This document shows positions 52,953-60,935 of a stretch of DNA of 64,000 nt, in pieces (position 1 is the first letter of the stretch; every line of letters starts with the position of its first letter). Source of the DNA: Akkermansiaceae bacterium (GTDB taxonomy: Bacteria; Verrucomicrobiota; Verrucomicrobiia; Verrucomicrobiales; DEV007). The notes under the pieces were generated by a model. The model was given only the letters and a program-made list of their open reading frames with translations, was not told where the DNA came from and did no database searches. Position numbers and translations under genes: made by a program. The stretch covers positions 1-64,000 of the forward strand of contig JACKQC010000003.1 of the NCBI GenBank assembly GCA_024233085.1, in the 5' to 3' direction.

Positions 52953-54227
52953 TCACCCGATCCGGTCCGCGCCGAAGCCGGCCCGCAGCGCCTCCGGCAG
53001 CACGATCGAGCCGTCCGCCTGCTGGCAGGTCTCGATCAGCGCCACGTAGAGCCGCGGCAGGGCCGTGCCGCTGCCGTTGAGCGTGTGGCAGAACTGGTTT
53101 TTGCCCTCCTCGTCCTTGTGGCGCAGCCGCATCCGCCGCGCCTGGTAGTCGGTGAAATTCGAGCAGCTCGACACCTCCAGGTAGGCCCCGTGCCCCGGCG
53201 CCCAGACCTCGATGTCATAGGTCTTCGCCGCGCTGAAGCCCAGATCGCCCGTGCACAGCTCGATCACCCGGTAGTGCAGGCCCAGCAGTTGCAGCACCTT
53301 CTCCGCCTCCGCCGTCAGCCTCTCGAGCTGGGCAAAGGACTCCTCCGGCCGCGTGATGTTGACCAGCTCCACCTTGTCGAACTGGTGCATGCGGATCATC
53401 CCCCGGCTCTCCCGGCCCGCCGCGCCCGCCTCCCGGCGGAAACACGGCGTGTAGGCCGCCAGCTTGATGGGCAGATCCTCCGCCTTCACGATCTCCTCGC
53501 GATACAGGTTCGTCACCGGCACCTCCGCCGTCGGCGCCAGGAAAAAGGCGTTGTCCTCCAGCCCGTAGAGATCGTCCTCGAACTTCGGCAACTGCCCCGT
53601 GCCCTCCATCGCGTCGCGGTTCACGATGAAAGGCGGATAAATCTCCCGGTAACCGTGCGCGCCCGTGTGGAGATTCAGCAGGAACTGGATCAGCGCCCGC
53701 TGCAGCCGCGCCCCCGCCCCCGTGAAGGTCACAAAGCCGCTGCTGCTGACCTTCGTCGCCAGCTCGAAGTCGAAAAGCCCCAGCGACTCGCCCAGCGCCA
53801 CGTGATCCCGCGGCTCGAAGCCCTCGAAGACCGGCTTCTCCCCCCACTCGCGGATCGTCGGGTTGGCCGTCTCGTCCGCCCCCACCGGGCACGCCGCGTG
53901 CGGCAGGTTCGGGATCGAGAGCAGCAGCTCCCGCTGCCGCGCGTCGGCCGCGTCGGTTTCCTCCCCGATGCGCTTGATCTCCTCGCCGATGGCGCGCACC
54001 CGCGCCTCGATCTCGCTCGTGTCCTGGCCCCCCTTTTTCGCGATCCCGATCTCCTTCGACGTGCGGTTGCGTTCGCCCTGCAGGCGCTGGCGTTCCGTCT
54101 CGCCCGTGCGCCGTTTCTCGTCGCAGGCCAGCACCTCGTCGACCAGGGACCACGCCTCGCCCCCGCGGGGTTTCAGGCGTTCCTTGACCGAGTCGGCGTC
54201 CTCACGAAGCAGGCGAATATCGAGCAT
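52953..54227 (-). CDS. serS: seryl-tRNA synthetase
   Basis: 424 residues, the expected size. The N-terminal coiled coil (LLREDADSVKERLKPRG ... EIEARVRAIGEEIKRIGEE) binds tRNA. Class II motifs are clear: motif 2 PCFRREAGAAGRESRGMIRMHQFDKVEL and motif 3 LNGSGTALPRLYVALIET. The ATG at 54227 starts the protein at MLDIRLLRED as in other bacteria; a much longer frame upstream runs into repeats and is not coding. It precedes tilS on the same strand. Confidence 0.97.
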   Translation of the reverse strand: MLDIRLLREDADSVKERLKPRGGEAWSLVDEVLACDEKRRTGETERQRLQGERNRTSKEIGIAKKGGQDTSEIEARVRAIGEEIKRIGEETDAADARQRELLLSIPNLPHAACPVGADETANPTIREWGEKPVFEGFEPRDHVALGESLGLFDFELATKVSSSGFVTFTGAGARLQRALIQFLLNLHTGAHGYREIYPPFIVNRDAMEGTGQLPKFEDDLYGLEDNAFFLAPTAEVPVTNLYREEIVKAEDLPIKLAAYTPCFRREAGAAGRESRGMIRMHQFDKVELVNITRPEESFAQLERLTAEAEKVLQLLGLHYRVIELCTGDLGFSAAKTYDIEVWAPGHGAYLEVSSCSNFTDYQARRMRLRHKDEEGKNQFCHTLNGSGTALPRLYVALIETCQQADGSIVLPEALRAGFGADRIG

Positions 54228-54370
54228 GGCGCCGACTGTAAAACAGCCTCGCCGATTGGAAAGCGGCAATCGGCCGCGCCTGTTCGGTCCGGTCTGGATG
54301 CGAAACGACGCCTCGCGCCCCCGGAAGGGGGCGGGACGAACGCGCCGGGGCCTCGCGACGGCTCGGCGGG

Positions 54371-54455
54371 GAACGGCTGGACGCCGGGTTTTCAGTAGGA
54401 AGGCCCCCTCCCCGAAAACTTGGCCAGGATGGCCATGCCACGATCCGCGACCATC
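54371..54455. repeat. family B interspersed repeat, copy 2
   Basis: Blocks ACGGCTGGA, TTTTC, CCTCCCCGAAAAC, TGGCCAGGATGGCCATGCCA, CGATCCGCGACC at the same spacing as the copies at 26936 and 61040. Immediately preceded by a fragment of the MITE-like element. Confidence 0.8.
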
Positions 54456-54490
54456 CCTTTCCTCCACCCCCAATCCCCTGCCCCGCCACC

Positions 54491-54722
54491 GATCTTCGGA
54501 GGGTTGGGGCCGGACTTCCGAGGATCGGCGCCGAGGTCTCGGAGGCTCGGCGGCAACCTTCGGAGGCTCCGCGCCGATCCTCCGAAGATCGGCTTCGACC
54601 CTCGAGAGGACCGGCGCCGATCTTCTGAACCTCGACGCCGATCTTCGGAAGATCGGCCGGGTACTTCGGAAGATCGAAGGGGTACTTCCGAAGGTCGAGG
54701 GGGTACTTCCGAGGTACCCCCT
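54491..54722. repeat. tandem array of about eleven 20-21 bp units
   Basis: From 54571 the period is exactly 21 bases for seven units with consensus near GCGCCGATCTTCGGAAGATC; four more diverged units of about 20 bases precede it from 54491. Units are themselves palindromic: GCCGATCTTC/GAAGATCGGC at 54637-54657 with a single central base, and AGGGGGTAC/GTACCCCCT at 54698-54722. The array can therefore form strong hairpins. Because the period is seven codons, both strands stay open and give heptapeptide repeats, but no start or signal supports a gene. Confidence 0.85.
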
Positions 54723-54835
54723 CAGTCCCTCTAAAATCCCTTTTTCCAATGACTTGCGCGGAAATTCGCCGCCCGGCTCCGGGCCGCCCCCTCGCTCGCC
54801 GAAAACTCGATTTTTCCGGTGCCCGGGCGGCCGGT

Positions 54836-55213
54836 TCAACAGGGTTGAGTCCATTTGCGTAAACTTAACAAACTCGAAGGTCCCAAAAGCCCGATCACAG
54901 CCAGCGATATGGCGAGGGCGCCAGCCGGGTGGGGCGAGGCGTCCCTGCCGAGCCGTCGTAATGCCAAATCGCGTCGAACTTTCTTCGGCCATTCGCCGAA
55001 GCCTCGGCTTTCCCCCGTTTCTCCTTCGCGGTTGGTTTTGCGGGCGGGATCGATCGGGTCGAACGCGGCGGGGCCTCGCAACGGCTCGGCAGGGACGCCT
55101 CGCCCCACCCATCCATCGCCACGGAATCGCGGCTCCGTGACTTTGACACATCCTCCTGTGTTAAGTTTACGCCTATAGGGTTGAGTCCCCGACCCAACCC
55201 TGTTGGGTCGGCC
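54836..55213. repeat. family A interspersed hairpin repeat, copy 7, split by an insertion
   Basis: Left half TTCAACAGGGTTGAGTCC at 54836-54852, right half from 55177 (AGGGTTGAGTCC) to about 55213 (GACCCAACCCTGTTGGGTC). Removing 54853-55188 restores a normal two-arm copy very like the one at 45109. The 12 bases AGGGTTGAGTCC occur on both sides of the inserted element and look like a target-site duplication. Confidence 0.82.
54853..55176. mobile_element. MITE-like non-autonomous element, 324 bp
   Basis: Terminal inverted repeats of 18 bases (54853-54870 and 55159-55176) match at 16 positions, with the perfect core GCGTAAACTTAACA / TGTTAAGTTTACGC. Inside, 54928-54956 and 55081-55109 are perfect 29-base inverted repeats. 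Flanks carry the 12-base direct repeat AGGGTTGAGTCC. There is no ORF, so any transposase must act in trans; none is in the window. A 36-base piece of the interior recurs at 54337. Confidence 0.82.
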
Positions 55214-55342
55214 GGTTTCCGGGAGGGGCGACCAGCCTCCGTTTCGCGTTTGGCCGTGGCGCTTTCGCGCTGGCATTTCGGCTTGGATCGGGCGCGGGCT
55301 CTTCTTTATCCTCACTCCGTTTTCACCGAGCCCTTTTCACCG

Positions 55343-57679
55343 ATGAACCCCTCCTCCTCCTCCTCTTCCACTTTCCACTCGCCGTTTCCCGCCGGCCGCC
55401 ATCTTCACGCGCGCCGCCGCCGCCGCGCGGGCGCGGCGGTCCTGATTTCCTCGCTGCTGGGCGCGGCCGCGGCCGGGCTGGGCCAGAACGCGGCGCCACC
55501 GCCGCGCGTGCTGCCGGAGGGCAAGCTGCCGAACGACCAGCGGCTCGCGGCGCCGGTGACGCTGCACGACTACCATCCCTTCCGCCCGGTGGCGTCGGCG
55601 GCGGCCTGGGAGGCGCGGCGGGCGCAAATCAAACTGCGGGTGAAGGTGGCCTGCGGTCTTTTCCCCGAACCGGCGAAGACGCCGCTTAATGCGGTCATCC
55701 ACGGAAAGGTGGACTTGGGCGACTACACGGTGGAGCGCGTCTTTTTCGAGTCGATGCCGGGCCACTACGTCTGCGGCAGCCTCTACCGGCCGGCGGGCGA
55801 GTCGCTGGCGCGCGGGGAGAAAGACGGCAAGCGTCCCGGCGTGCTGTGCCCGCATGGCCACTGGGCGAACGGGCGCTTCTACGACGCGGGCGACGCGCAG
55901 GCGCTCCAGCAGATCGCGATGGGGGCGGAGCGCTTCGAGAGCGCGGCCCACAATCCCATCCAGGCCCGCTGCGTGCAGCTCGCGCGGATGGGCTGCGTGG
56001 TCTTCCAGTACGACATGCTGGGCTACGCGGACTCGGTCCAGTTCCCCGAGCACCGGCGCGGGCCGCGGGAGTCGATGAACTCGCCGGAGACGGGGAAATG
56101 GGGCTTCGTCAGCCCGGCGGCGACTTCGCGCCTGCAGACGAATTTCGGGCTCCAGACCTGGAACAGCGTGCGGTCGCTCGATTTCATCCTCGGCCTCGAC
56201 GGGGTCGATCCGGCGCGCGTTCTCGTCACCGGGGCCAGCGGCGGGGGCACGCAGACGCAGATGATCTCGGCGATCGACGAGCGGGTCACGGCGTCTTTTC
56301 CCTGCGTGATGCCCTCGACCTCGATGCAGGGCGGCTGCACCTGCGAAAACACGAATCTCCTGCGCATCGGCCAGGGAAACATCGACATCGCCGCCGCCGT
56401 GGCGCCGCGCCCGCTGGGCATGACCTCGGCCGACGACTGGACCCTCGAGCTGAAGACGAAGGGTTACCCGGAGCTGCTCGCGCTGTACGAGCTGGCGGGC
56501 GCGAAGGGCAAGTACGAGGCCTTTTTCGACATCCACTTCAAGCACAACTACAACCACGTCTCGCGCACCCACATGTACGCCTTCGCGAACAAGCACTTCG
56601 GCCTCGGGTTTAAGGAACCGGTGCTGGAGCGGGACTTCGAGCGGCTGGAGCGGGACCGCCTCACGGTCTGGGGCGGCGAGCATCCCGCGCCGTCGGGCGA
56701 GCGGGCCGGCGACGCCCACGAGCGCGCCGTGAACCGCTGGTGGGCGGAGGATTCCGACCGCCAGATCGCGCCGCTGCTCGCGCCGAAGGACGCCGACACC
56801 CTCGCCCAATCGCGCTCGGTGCTCGGCCAGGCGGCGTCAATTCTCATCGGCCGCGAACTGCCGGCGAAGGAGGACGTGAACTTCGGCCTCGTCGGCAAGG
56901 AGAAGCTCCCCGGCCAGATCCGCATGACGGGGATGATCGGCAACGACAAGCACGGCGAGGAAATCCCGGCGGCCTTCGTGCATCCGGAGAACTGGAACGG
57001 CCGGGTGGCGCTCTGGATTTCGCCGAGGGGCAAGGCGGGCCTTTTCGACGGCGGCGGCGGGCTCGACCCGGCGGTCGGGAAGCTGGTGGAAGCCGGCTAC
57101 GCGGTGGCGGGGCTCGACCTCTTCAAGCAGGGCGAATTCCTGAACCCCGGCGAATCGGCCGACGAAAACCCGCGCATCACCTACTCGAACAAGGGGGACG
57201 AACTGCCCGCCGACAGTTGGCAGCGGTCGCCGGTCTATTACTACGGCTACAACGACTCGATCTTCGCCCGGCGCGTGCACGACATCCTCACGGCGGTGAC
57301 CTTTGTCCGGAACCACGAGAGCTGGGACGTGAAGGAGGTCGTCGCCGTCGGTCTCCGCGGCGCCGGCCCCTGGGTCGCCGCCGCGCGCGCCATCGCCGGC
57401 GGCGGGATCGACCGGGCCGTGGTCGAGACGGAGGGCTTCCGCTTCGCGAGGCTGCCGTCGGACTGGGCCGCCGATTTCCTCCCCGGCGCGGTGAAATACG
57501 GCGACGTGGCCGGCTTCCTGACGCTGGGCGCGCCGCATCCGCTGCTGCTGGCCGACTCCGACGCCACGCTGCGCGGCCAGCTTGGCGCGACCTACGCCAC
57601 CGCCGGCGCGAAGGACGCGGTGGCCTTCACCGACGCGAACGGCGCGGCGGAGGCGATGATGCGCTTTCTGGAAAAGTGA
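55343..57679 (+). CDS. secreted acetylxylan-esterase-like two-domain alpha/beta hydrolase
   Basis: 778 residues from the ATG at 55343; the N-terminus has a Ser run and an Arg-rich segment before a hydrophobic stretch (AAVLISSLLGAAAAGLG), a plausible export signal. First domain (about 80-430): GVLCPHGHWANGRF, FQYDMLGYADS, and nucleophile elbow VLVTGASGGGTQTQM with Ser in GASGG, close to the acetylxylan-esterase/dienelactone-hydrolase group. The second (about 500-775) keeps the fold outline (RVALWISPRGKAGLF, AGLDLFKQGEF), but its elbow reads VGLRGAGPWVA without Ser. Probably acts on polysaccharide acetyl groups. hicB begins 45 bases after it. Confidence 0.85.
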   Translation: MNPSSSSSSTFHSPFPAGRHLHARRRRRAGAAVLISSLLGAAAAGLGQNAAPPPRVLPEGKLPNDQRLAAPVTLHDYHPFRPVASAAAWEARRAQIKLRVKVACGLFPEPAKTPLNAVIHGKVDLGDYTVERVFFESMPGHYVCGSLYRPAGESLARGEKDGKRPGVLCPHGHWANGRFYDAGDAQALQQIAMGAERFESAAHNPIQARCVQLARMGCVVFQYDMLGYADSVQFPEHRRGPRESMNSPETGKWGFVSPAATSRLQTNFGLQTWNSVRSLDFILGLDGVDPARVLVTGASGGGTQTQMISAIDERVTASFPCVMPSTSMQGGCTCENTNLLRIGQGNIDIAAAVAPRPLGMTSADDWTLELKTKGYPELLALYELAGAKGKYEAFFDIHFKHNYNHVSRTHMYAFANKHFGLGFKEPVLERDFERLERDRLTVWGGEHPAPSGERAGDAHERAVNRWWAEDSDRQIAPLLAPKDADTLAQSRSVLGQAASILIGRELPAKEDVNFGLVGKEKLPGQIRMTGMIGNDKHGEEIPAAFVHPENWNGRVALWISPRGKAGLFDGGGGLDPAVGKLVEAGYAVAGLDLFKQGEFLNPGESADENPRITYSNKGDELPADSWQRSPVYYYGYNDSIFARRVHDILTAVTFVRNHESWDVKEVVAVGLRGAGPWVAAARAIAGGGIDRAVVETEGFRFARLPSDWAADFLPGAVKYGDVAGFLTLGAPHPLLLADSDATLRGQLGATYATAGAKDAVAFTDANGAAEAMMRFLEK

Positions 57680-57690
57680 GTGCCCCGCGC

Positions 57691-57718
57691 ATGACATTCA
57701 CAGCCGTTCCCTTATGAT
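57691..57718 (+). promoter_or_regulatory. possible hicB promoter
   Basis: ATGACA (57691-57696) and TATGAT (57713-57718) are separated by 16 bases and resemble sigma-70 boxes. Transcription would start at about the hicB ATG (57725), giving a nearly leaderless message. This is a motif match only. Confidence 0.35.
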
Positions 57719-57724
57719 GTCCGC

Positions 57725-57943
57725 ATGAAATTGACCATGGTATTGGAACCTGACGAGGACGGGGGATACACCGCCCATTGCCCGGAGTTGGATGTGGCCA
57801 GCCAAGGCGACACCGAGGACGAAGCCGCCGACAACCTGAGCGAGGCGATCGATCTTTTGCTGGAAACCGCCCCCCGCGAGGAAATCGTGCGACGCTACCG
57901 ACCCGGAGTCGTCGTCCGCAGCAAGGAAGTCGCCTATGCCTAA
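57725..57943 (+). CDS. hicB: HicB-family antitoxin
   Basis: 72 residues. The partial RNase H-like fold of HicB is plain: MKLTMVLEPDEDGGYTAHCPELDVASQGDTEDEAADNLSEAIDLLLE. A separate C-terminal DNA-binding domain is absent, as in short HicB forms. It neutralises HicA and usually represses the operon. Its end overlaps the hicA start by eight bases, so the two are translated together. Here the antitoxin gene comes first, unlike the commoner hicA-hicB order. Confidence 0.92.
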   Translation: MKLTMVLEPDEDGGYTAHCPELDVASQGDTEDEAADNLSEAIDLLLETAPREEIVRRYRPGVVVRSKEVAYA

Positions 57944-58160
57944 GTTGGGCGTCTTTTCGGGAAAGGAGGTGTGCGCCCTTCTGAGTGAGCACGGTTTCGC
58001 ACAGGTTCGAACGCGCGGAAGTCATGCCGTAATGCAGAAACGGGAATCTGACGGTTCGACTCGAACGGTTCCAGTCCCCCTTCACACCGCCGTAAGAAAG
58101 GGAACGCTGAATTCGATCATTCGCCAATCCGGTCTGGACAGAAGCCTCTTTCTGAAATGA
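57936..58160 (+). CDS. hicA: HicA-family mRNA interferase toxin
   Basis: 74 residues. The double-stranded-RNA-binding-like fold with catalytic His is visible in VCALLSEHGFAQVRTRGSHAVMQKRE, followed by VPLHTAVRKGTLNSIIRQSGL. It cuts mRNA when not bound by HicB. The active-site His in RGSH is intact, so the toxin should be functional. Its stop overlaps the next gene's start in ATGA. Confidence 0.92.
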   Translation: MPKLGVFSGKEVCALLSEHGFAQVRTRGSHAVMQKRESDGSTRTVPVPLHTAVRKGTLNSIIRQSGLDRSLFLK

Positions 58161-59563
58161 AAAAAACCCTCCCCCCCCTCCTCGCCTTTGCCGTCCTCCT
58201 CGCCCTCGCGCCCTTCCCGCTCCGCGCGGAGGAAGGCTGGAAGGCCGGGGCGGCGAGCACGATCATCACGCCGGAACAGTTCCTGTGGATGGCGGGCTAC
58301 GGCTCCCGCAAGGCGCCCGCCGACGGCAAGGTGACCGAGCTGAAAGGCAAGGCCCTCGCGCTGGAGGACGCCGCCGGCCACACCGCGCTCATCCTGACGC
58401 TCGACCTCGTCGGCATCGACCGCGAACAGTCGCAAATGCTGTGCCGGCGGATCGCCGAGCGCCACGGCCTCGAGCGCCCGCAAATCGCCATCTGCACCTC
58501 CCACACCCACAGCGGCCCCGTGGTCGGGCGAAATCTCGGCCCGCTCCATTACTGGTCCGTCGATGACGCGCAGAAAAAATCGATCGACGACTACGCCGCC
58601 GTCCTGCTCGAGAAACTCGTCGCGCTCGCCGGGGAGGCGCTCGCCGCCCGCGCGCCCGCGCGTCTGCAATGGGGCGGCGGCAAGGCCACCTTCGCCGTCA
58701 ACCGCCGCGAGAACAAGCCCTACGACGCCGTGCCCGAGCGCCGCGAGCACGGCGACCTCGCCGGCCCCGTCGATCACGACGTGCCCGTGCTGAGCGTGCG
58801 CGATCCCGAGGGAAACCTGAAGGCCGTCCTTTTCGGCTACGCCTGCCATGCCACCGTGCTGTCCGCCAACCAGTGGAACGCCGACTACCCCGGTTACGCC
58901 CAGGCGGCGGTCGAGGCCGCGCATCCCGGCAGCGTCGCCCTGTTCTGGGCCGGCTGCGGCGGCGACCAGAACCCGCTCCCCCGCGGCGAGGTCGCGCTCG
59001 CCGAGGCCTACGGCGCCGAGCTGGCCGAGTCCGTCGAGGAAGTCCTCGACGCTCCCATGGAAATCCTCGCGCCCCGGCTCGACACCCGCTATCGCGAGAT
59101 CCCGGCGCCGCTGGCCGAGGTGCCGACCCGCGACCAACTCGAGGCCACCGCCGCCTCGACCAACCGCTTCGAGGTCGCCCGCGCCAGGCTGCTCCTGCGC
59201 CAACTGGAAAAGCGCGGCGCCCTCGACGGCGGCTATCCCTACCCCGTGTCGGCGTGGCTTTTCGGCGACGGCCAGGTCGAGTGGATCGCCCTCGGCGGCG
59301 AAGTGGTGGTCGATTACGCCCGCCGGCTGAAGGCCGAGCGCCTCGCCCAGCGCACCTGGGTCGCCGGCTACAGCCACGACGTGATGGCCTACATCCCCTC
59401 GCTCCGCGTGCTGAGGGAAGGCGGCTACGAGGGCGGCGGCTCCAATGTCTATTACGGCCTGCCCGCCCTGTGGGGCGAGGCCATCGAGGAAACCATCGTC
59501 AAGGCCGCCCACGACCTCGCCGGCGCCCCGACGGCGGCGGCGGCGGCGGCGGCGAAAAAATAA
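58157..59563 (+). CDS. secreted neutral ceramidase-like protein
   Basis: 468 residues; signal peptide in the first 23 residues (PPLLAFAVLLALAPFPLRA). Family motifs: WKAGAASTIITPEQFLWMAGY, LILTLDLVGIDREQ, CTSHTHSGPVVGRN, GYACHATVLSANQW, LFWAGCGGDQNP. His and Asp zinc ligands are present. The start overlaps the end of hicA (ATGA), so it may be translated with the toxin-antitoxin pair, an odd arrangement for an exported enzyme. The last residues are an Ala run (GCGGCG repeat). Confidence 0.82.
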   Translation: MKKTLPPLLAFAVLLALAPFPLRAEEGWKAGAASTIITPEQFLWMAGYGSRKAPADGKVTELKGKALALEDAAGHTALILTLDLVGIDREQSQMLCRRIAERHGLERPQIAICTSHTHSGPVVGRNLGPLHYWSVDDAQKKSIDDYAAVLLEKLVALAGEALAARAPARLQWGGGKATFAVNRRENKPYDAVPERREHGDLAGPVDHDVPVLSVRDPEGNLKAVLFGYACHATVLSANQWNADYPGYAQAAVEAAHPGSVALFWAGCGGDQNPLPRGEVALAEAYGAELAESVEEVLDAPMEILAPRLDTRYREIPAPLAEVPTRDQLEATAASTNRFEVARARLLLRQLEKRGALDGGYPYPVSAWLFGDGQVEWIALGGEVVVDYARRLKAERLAQRTWVAGYSHDVMAYIPSLRVLREGGYEGGGSNVYYGLPALWGEAIEETIVKAAHDLAGAPTAAAAAAAKK

Positions 59564-59623
59564 AGCCTTCCGGTTTAAAGATCGCCGCTTGAATCGGTCC
59601 GCCGATGCGCTTGGCTTGGGGCC

Positions 59624-60577
59624 GTGACCGAGCCCGGCCCCTACGTCCATCACCTGAGCCCCTTCGTCTGGCAGATCACCGAGAACTTCGGCGTCCGCTG
59701 GTACGGGCTGGCCTACGTGCTCGGGTTTCTCGCCGCGATCCTGCTGCTCCGTTTTCTCGTGCGAAAGGGCTGCAGCGAGCTGACCGAGGAGCAGGCGCCG
59801 GATTTCATCATTTTCGGCGCGCTCTTCGGCGTCATGCTCGGCGGACGGCTCGGCTACATGCTGTTCTACGACTTTCACGACTTCATCCGGCGGCCGTGGA
59901 TCATCGTCAATCTCCTCGGCGGCGGCATGTCGAGCCATGGCGGCATCCTCGGCCTGTTTTTCTTCACCCTGTATTACGCCCGGCGACACAAGCTCTCCTG
60001 GGCCGGTCTTGGCGACAATCTGGTCACGGTCTCGGCAGTGGGCCTTTTTCTCGGGCGAATCGCGAATTTCATCAATGGCGAGCTGTACGGTCATCCCACC
60101 CGCGGCTGGTGGGGCGTCGTCTTCCCCCGGGCCGCGGGCGACCTGCCGGAGCCGCAACGCAGCGAGCTGCTGACGCGTCTCGGCGCGCCGAACGTCGAGA
60201 GCCTCGTCGCGCTGTCCCGCCAGAGCGCCGAAGTCCGCGCCCAGCTCGCCCAAGCCCTCGAGCCGCGTCATCCCTCCCAGCTTTACGAGGCGGGCCTGGA
60301 GGGCCTGTTCCTTTTCGCCGTGCTCTTCGCCGTGCGGCTGCGGTGGAAAAATCTCTATCACGGCATCCTGACCGGGTTGTTTTTCATCCTCTACGCCGTG
60401 GTCCGCATCGGGGTGGAAAACGTCCGCGTCCCCGACGCCGCGCCGATTCTCGGGATCACCCGCGGGCAGTTCTACTCGGCGTTCATGATCCTGATCGGCG
60501 CCGCCTTCATCGTCCGGGCGCTGAAAACCAAGCGCCGCAACCAGCCGCCGAAGGCCGCCGCGAAAGCCGCTGGCTGA
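59624..60577 (+). CDS. lgt: prolipoprotein diacylglyceryl transferase
   Basis: 317 residues with a GTG start. Seven membrane segments; signature regions VRWYGLAYVLGFLAA, GVMLGGRLGYMLFYD, GGGMSSHGGILG, GRIANFINGELYG (the usual GRIGN has Ala), RHPSQLYEAGLEG and GQFYSAFMILIG. It adds diacylglycerol from phosphatidylglycerol to the lipobox Cys of prolipoproteins in the inner membrane, matching the lipoprotein-like L,D-transpeptidase in this window. It follows the ceramidase-like gene by 60 bases. Confidence 0.95.
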   Translation: MTEPGPYVHHLSPFVWQITENFGVRWYGLAYVLGFLAAILLLRFLVRKGCSELTEEQAPDFIIFGALFGVMLGGRLGYMLFYDFHDFIRRPWIIVNLLGGGMSSHGGILGLFFFTLYYARRHKLSWAGLGDNLVTVSAVGLFLGRIANFINGELYGHPTRGWWGVVFPRAAGDLPEPQRSELLTRLGAPNVESLVALSRQSAEVRAQLAQALEPRHPSQLYEAGLEGLFLFAVLFAVRLRWKNLYHGILTGLFFILYAVVRIGVENVRVPDAAPILGITRGQFYSAFMILIGAAFIVRALKTKRRNQPPKAAAKAAG

Positions 60578-60584
60578 GCGCTCC

Positions 60585-60630
60585 CGACCCAACAGGGTTG
60601 AGTCACTGACCATACCCTGTTGAGTCCCGG
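60585..60630. repeat. family A interspersed hairpin repeat, copy 8
   Basis: GACCCAACAGGGTTGAGTC, then GACCATACCCTGTTGAGTC; inverted arms pair with two to three mismatches. It lies eight bases after lgt and may end its transcript. Confidence 0.8.
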
Positions 60631-60710
60631 GCCTATCTTGTCCCGGTGACGGTGTTGTCGCAAAATCCGGCGTGCCCCGGCACGATTATCGCTTTCCTTG
60701 GGCGGTATCT

Positions 60711-60935
60711 ATGACCGTAAGCATTCAGATCGAAGACCGGCAGATCGTGGTTCACACCGATCCGTCGATGAACGAGCCCCTCCCCCGGGCCGACGCCATT
60801 GCCGCGCTCGACGCGGTGGAGCTGGCCCGGATCGCCCTCACCGAACACCTGCTCCGGCACGGCGGCGACCTGCCCACCGAGCCCGTCCCGACCCGCCGCT
60901 GGCGCATCCCGATGCCGATGAAGCCGGGGGAATAG
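60711..60935 (+). CDS. small protein of unknown function (74 aa)
   Basis: Start at ATG 60711; an in-frame GTG at 60672 would add 13 residues. The sequence opens with a beta pair (VSIQIEDRQIVVHTD), then a helix (ADAIAALDAVELARIALTEHLLRHGG) and a basic tail (RRWRIPMPMKPGE). No signal peptide. No known family recognised. It lies downstream of lgt, separated by a family A hairpin. Confidence 0.55.
   Translation: MTVSIQIEDRQIVVHTDPSMNEPLPRADAIAALDAVELARIALTEHLLRHGGDLPTEPVPTRRWRIPMPMKPGE

Larger units (their letters stand above)
54228..55342. other. gene-free repeat cluster upstream of serS
   Basis: About 1.1 kb with no supported gene. In order it holds a fragment (54337-54372) matching the right-centre part of the MITE-like element (33 of 36 bases equal to 55060-55095), a family B repeat, a 21-bp tandem array, a split family A hairpin and the MITE-like element itself. 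The serS promoter should lie near 54228-54340. Confidence 0.75.

Noticed and set aside
54491..54722. CRISPR array
   Set aside because: Units abut with no unique spacers and no cas genes are nearby; it is a 21-bp tandem repeat.
54228..55151. Upstream in-frame extension of serS through the repeat cluster
   Set aside because: The added sequence is translation of tandem and interspersed repeats. SerS proteins begin at MLDIRLLR, matching the ATG at 54227.
58082..60613. An 843-codon minus-strand open frame opposite hicA, the ceramidase-like gene and lgt
   Set aside because: It spans three well-supported genes on the plus strand and has no homology features.
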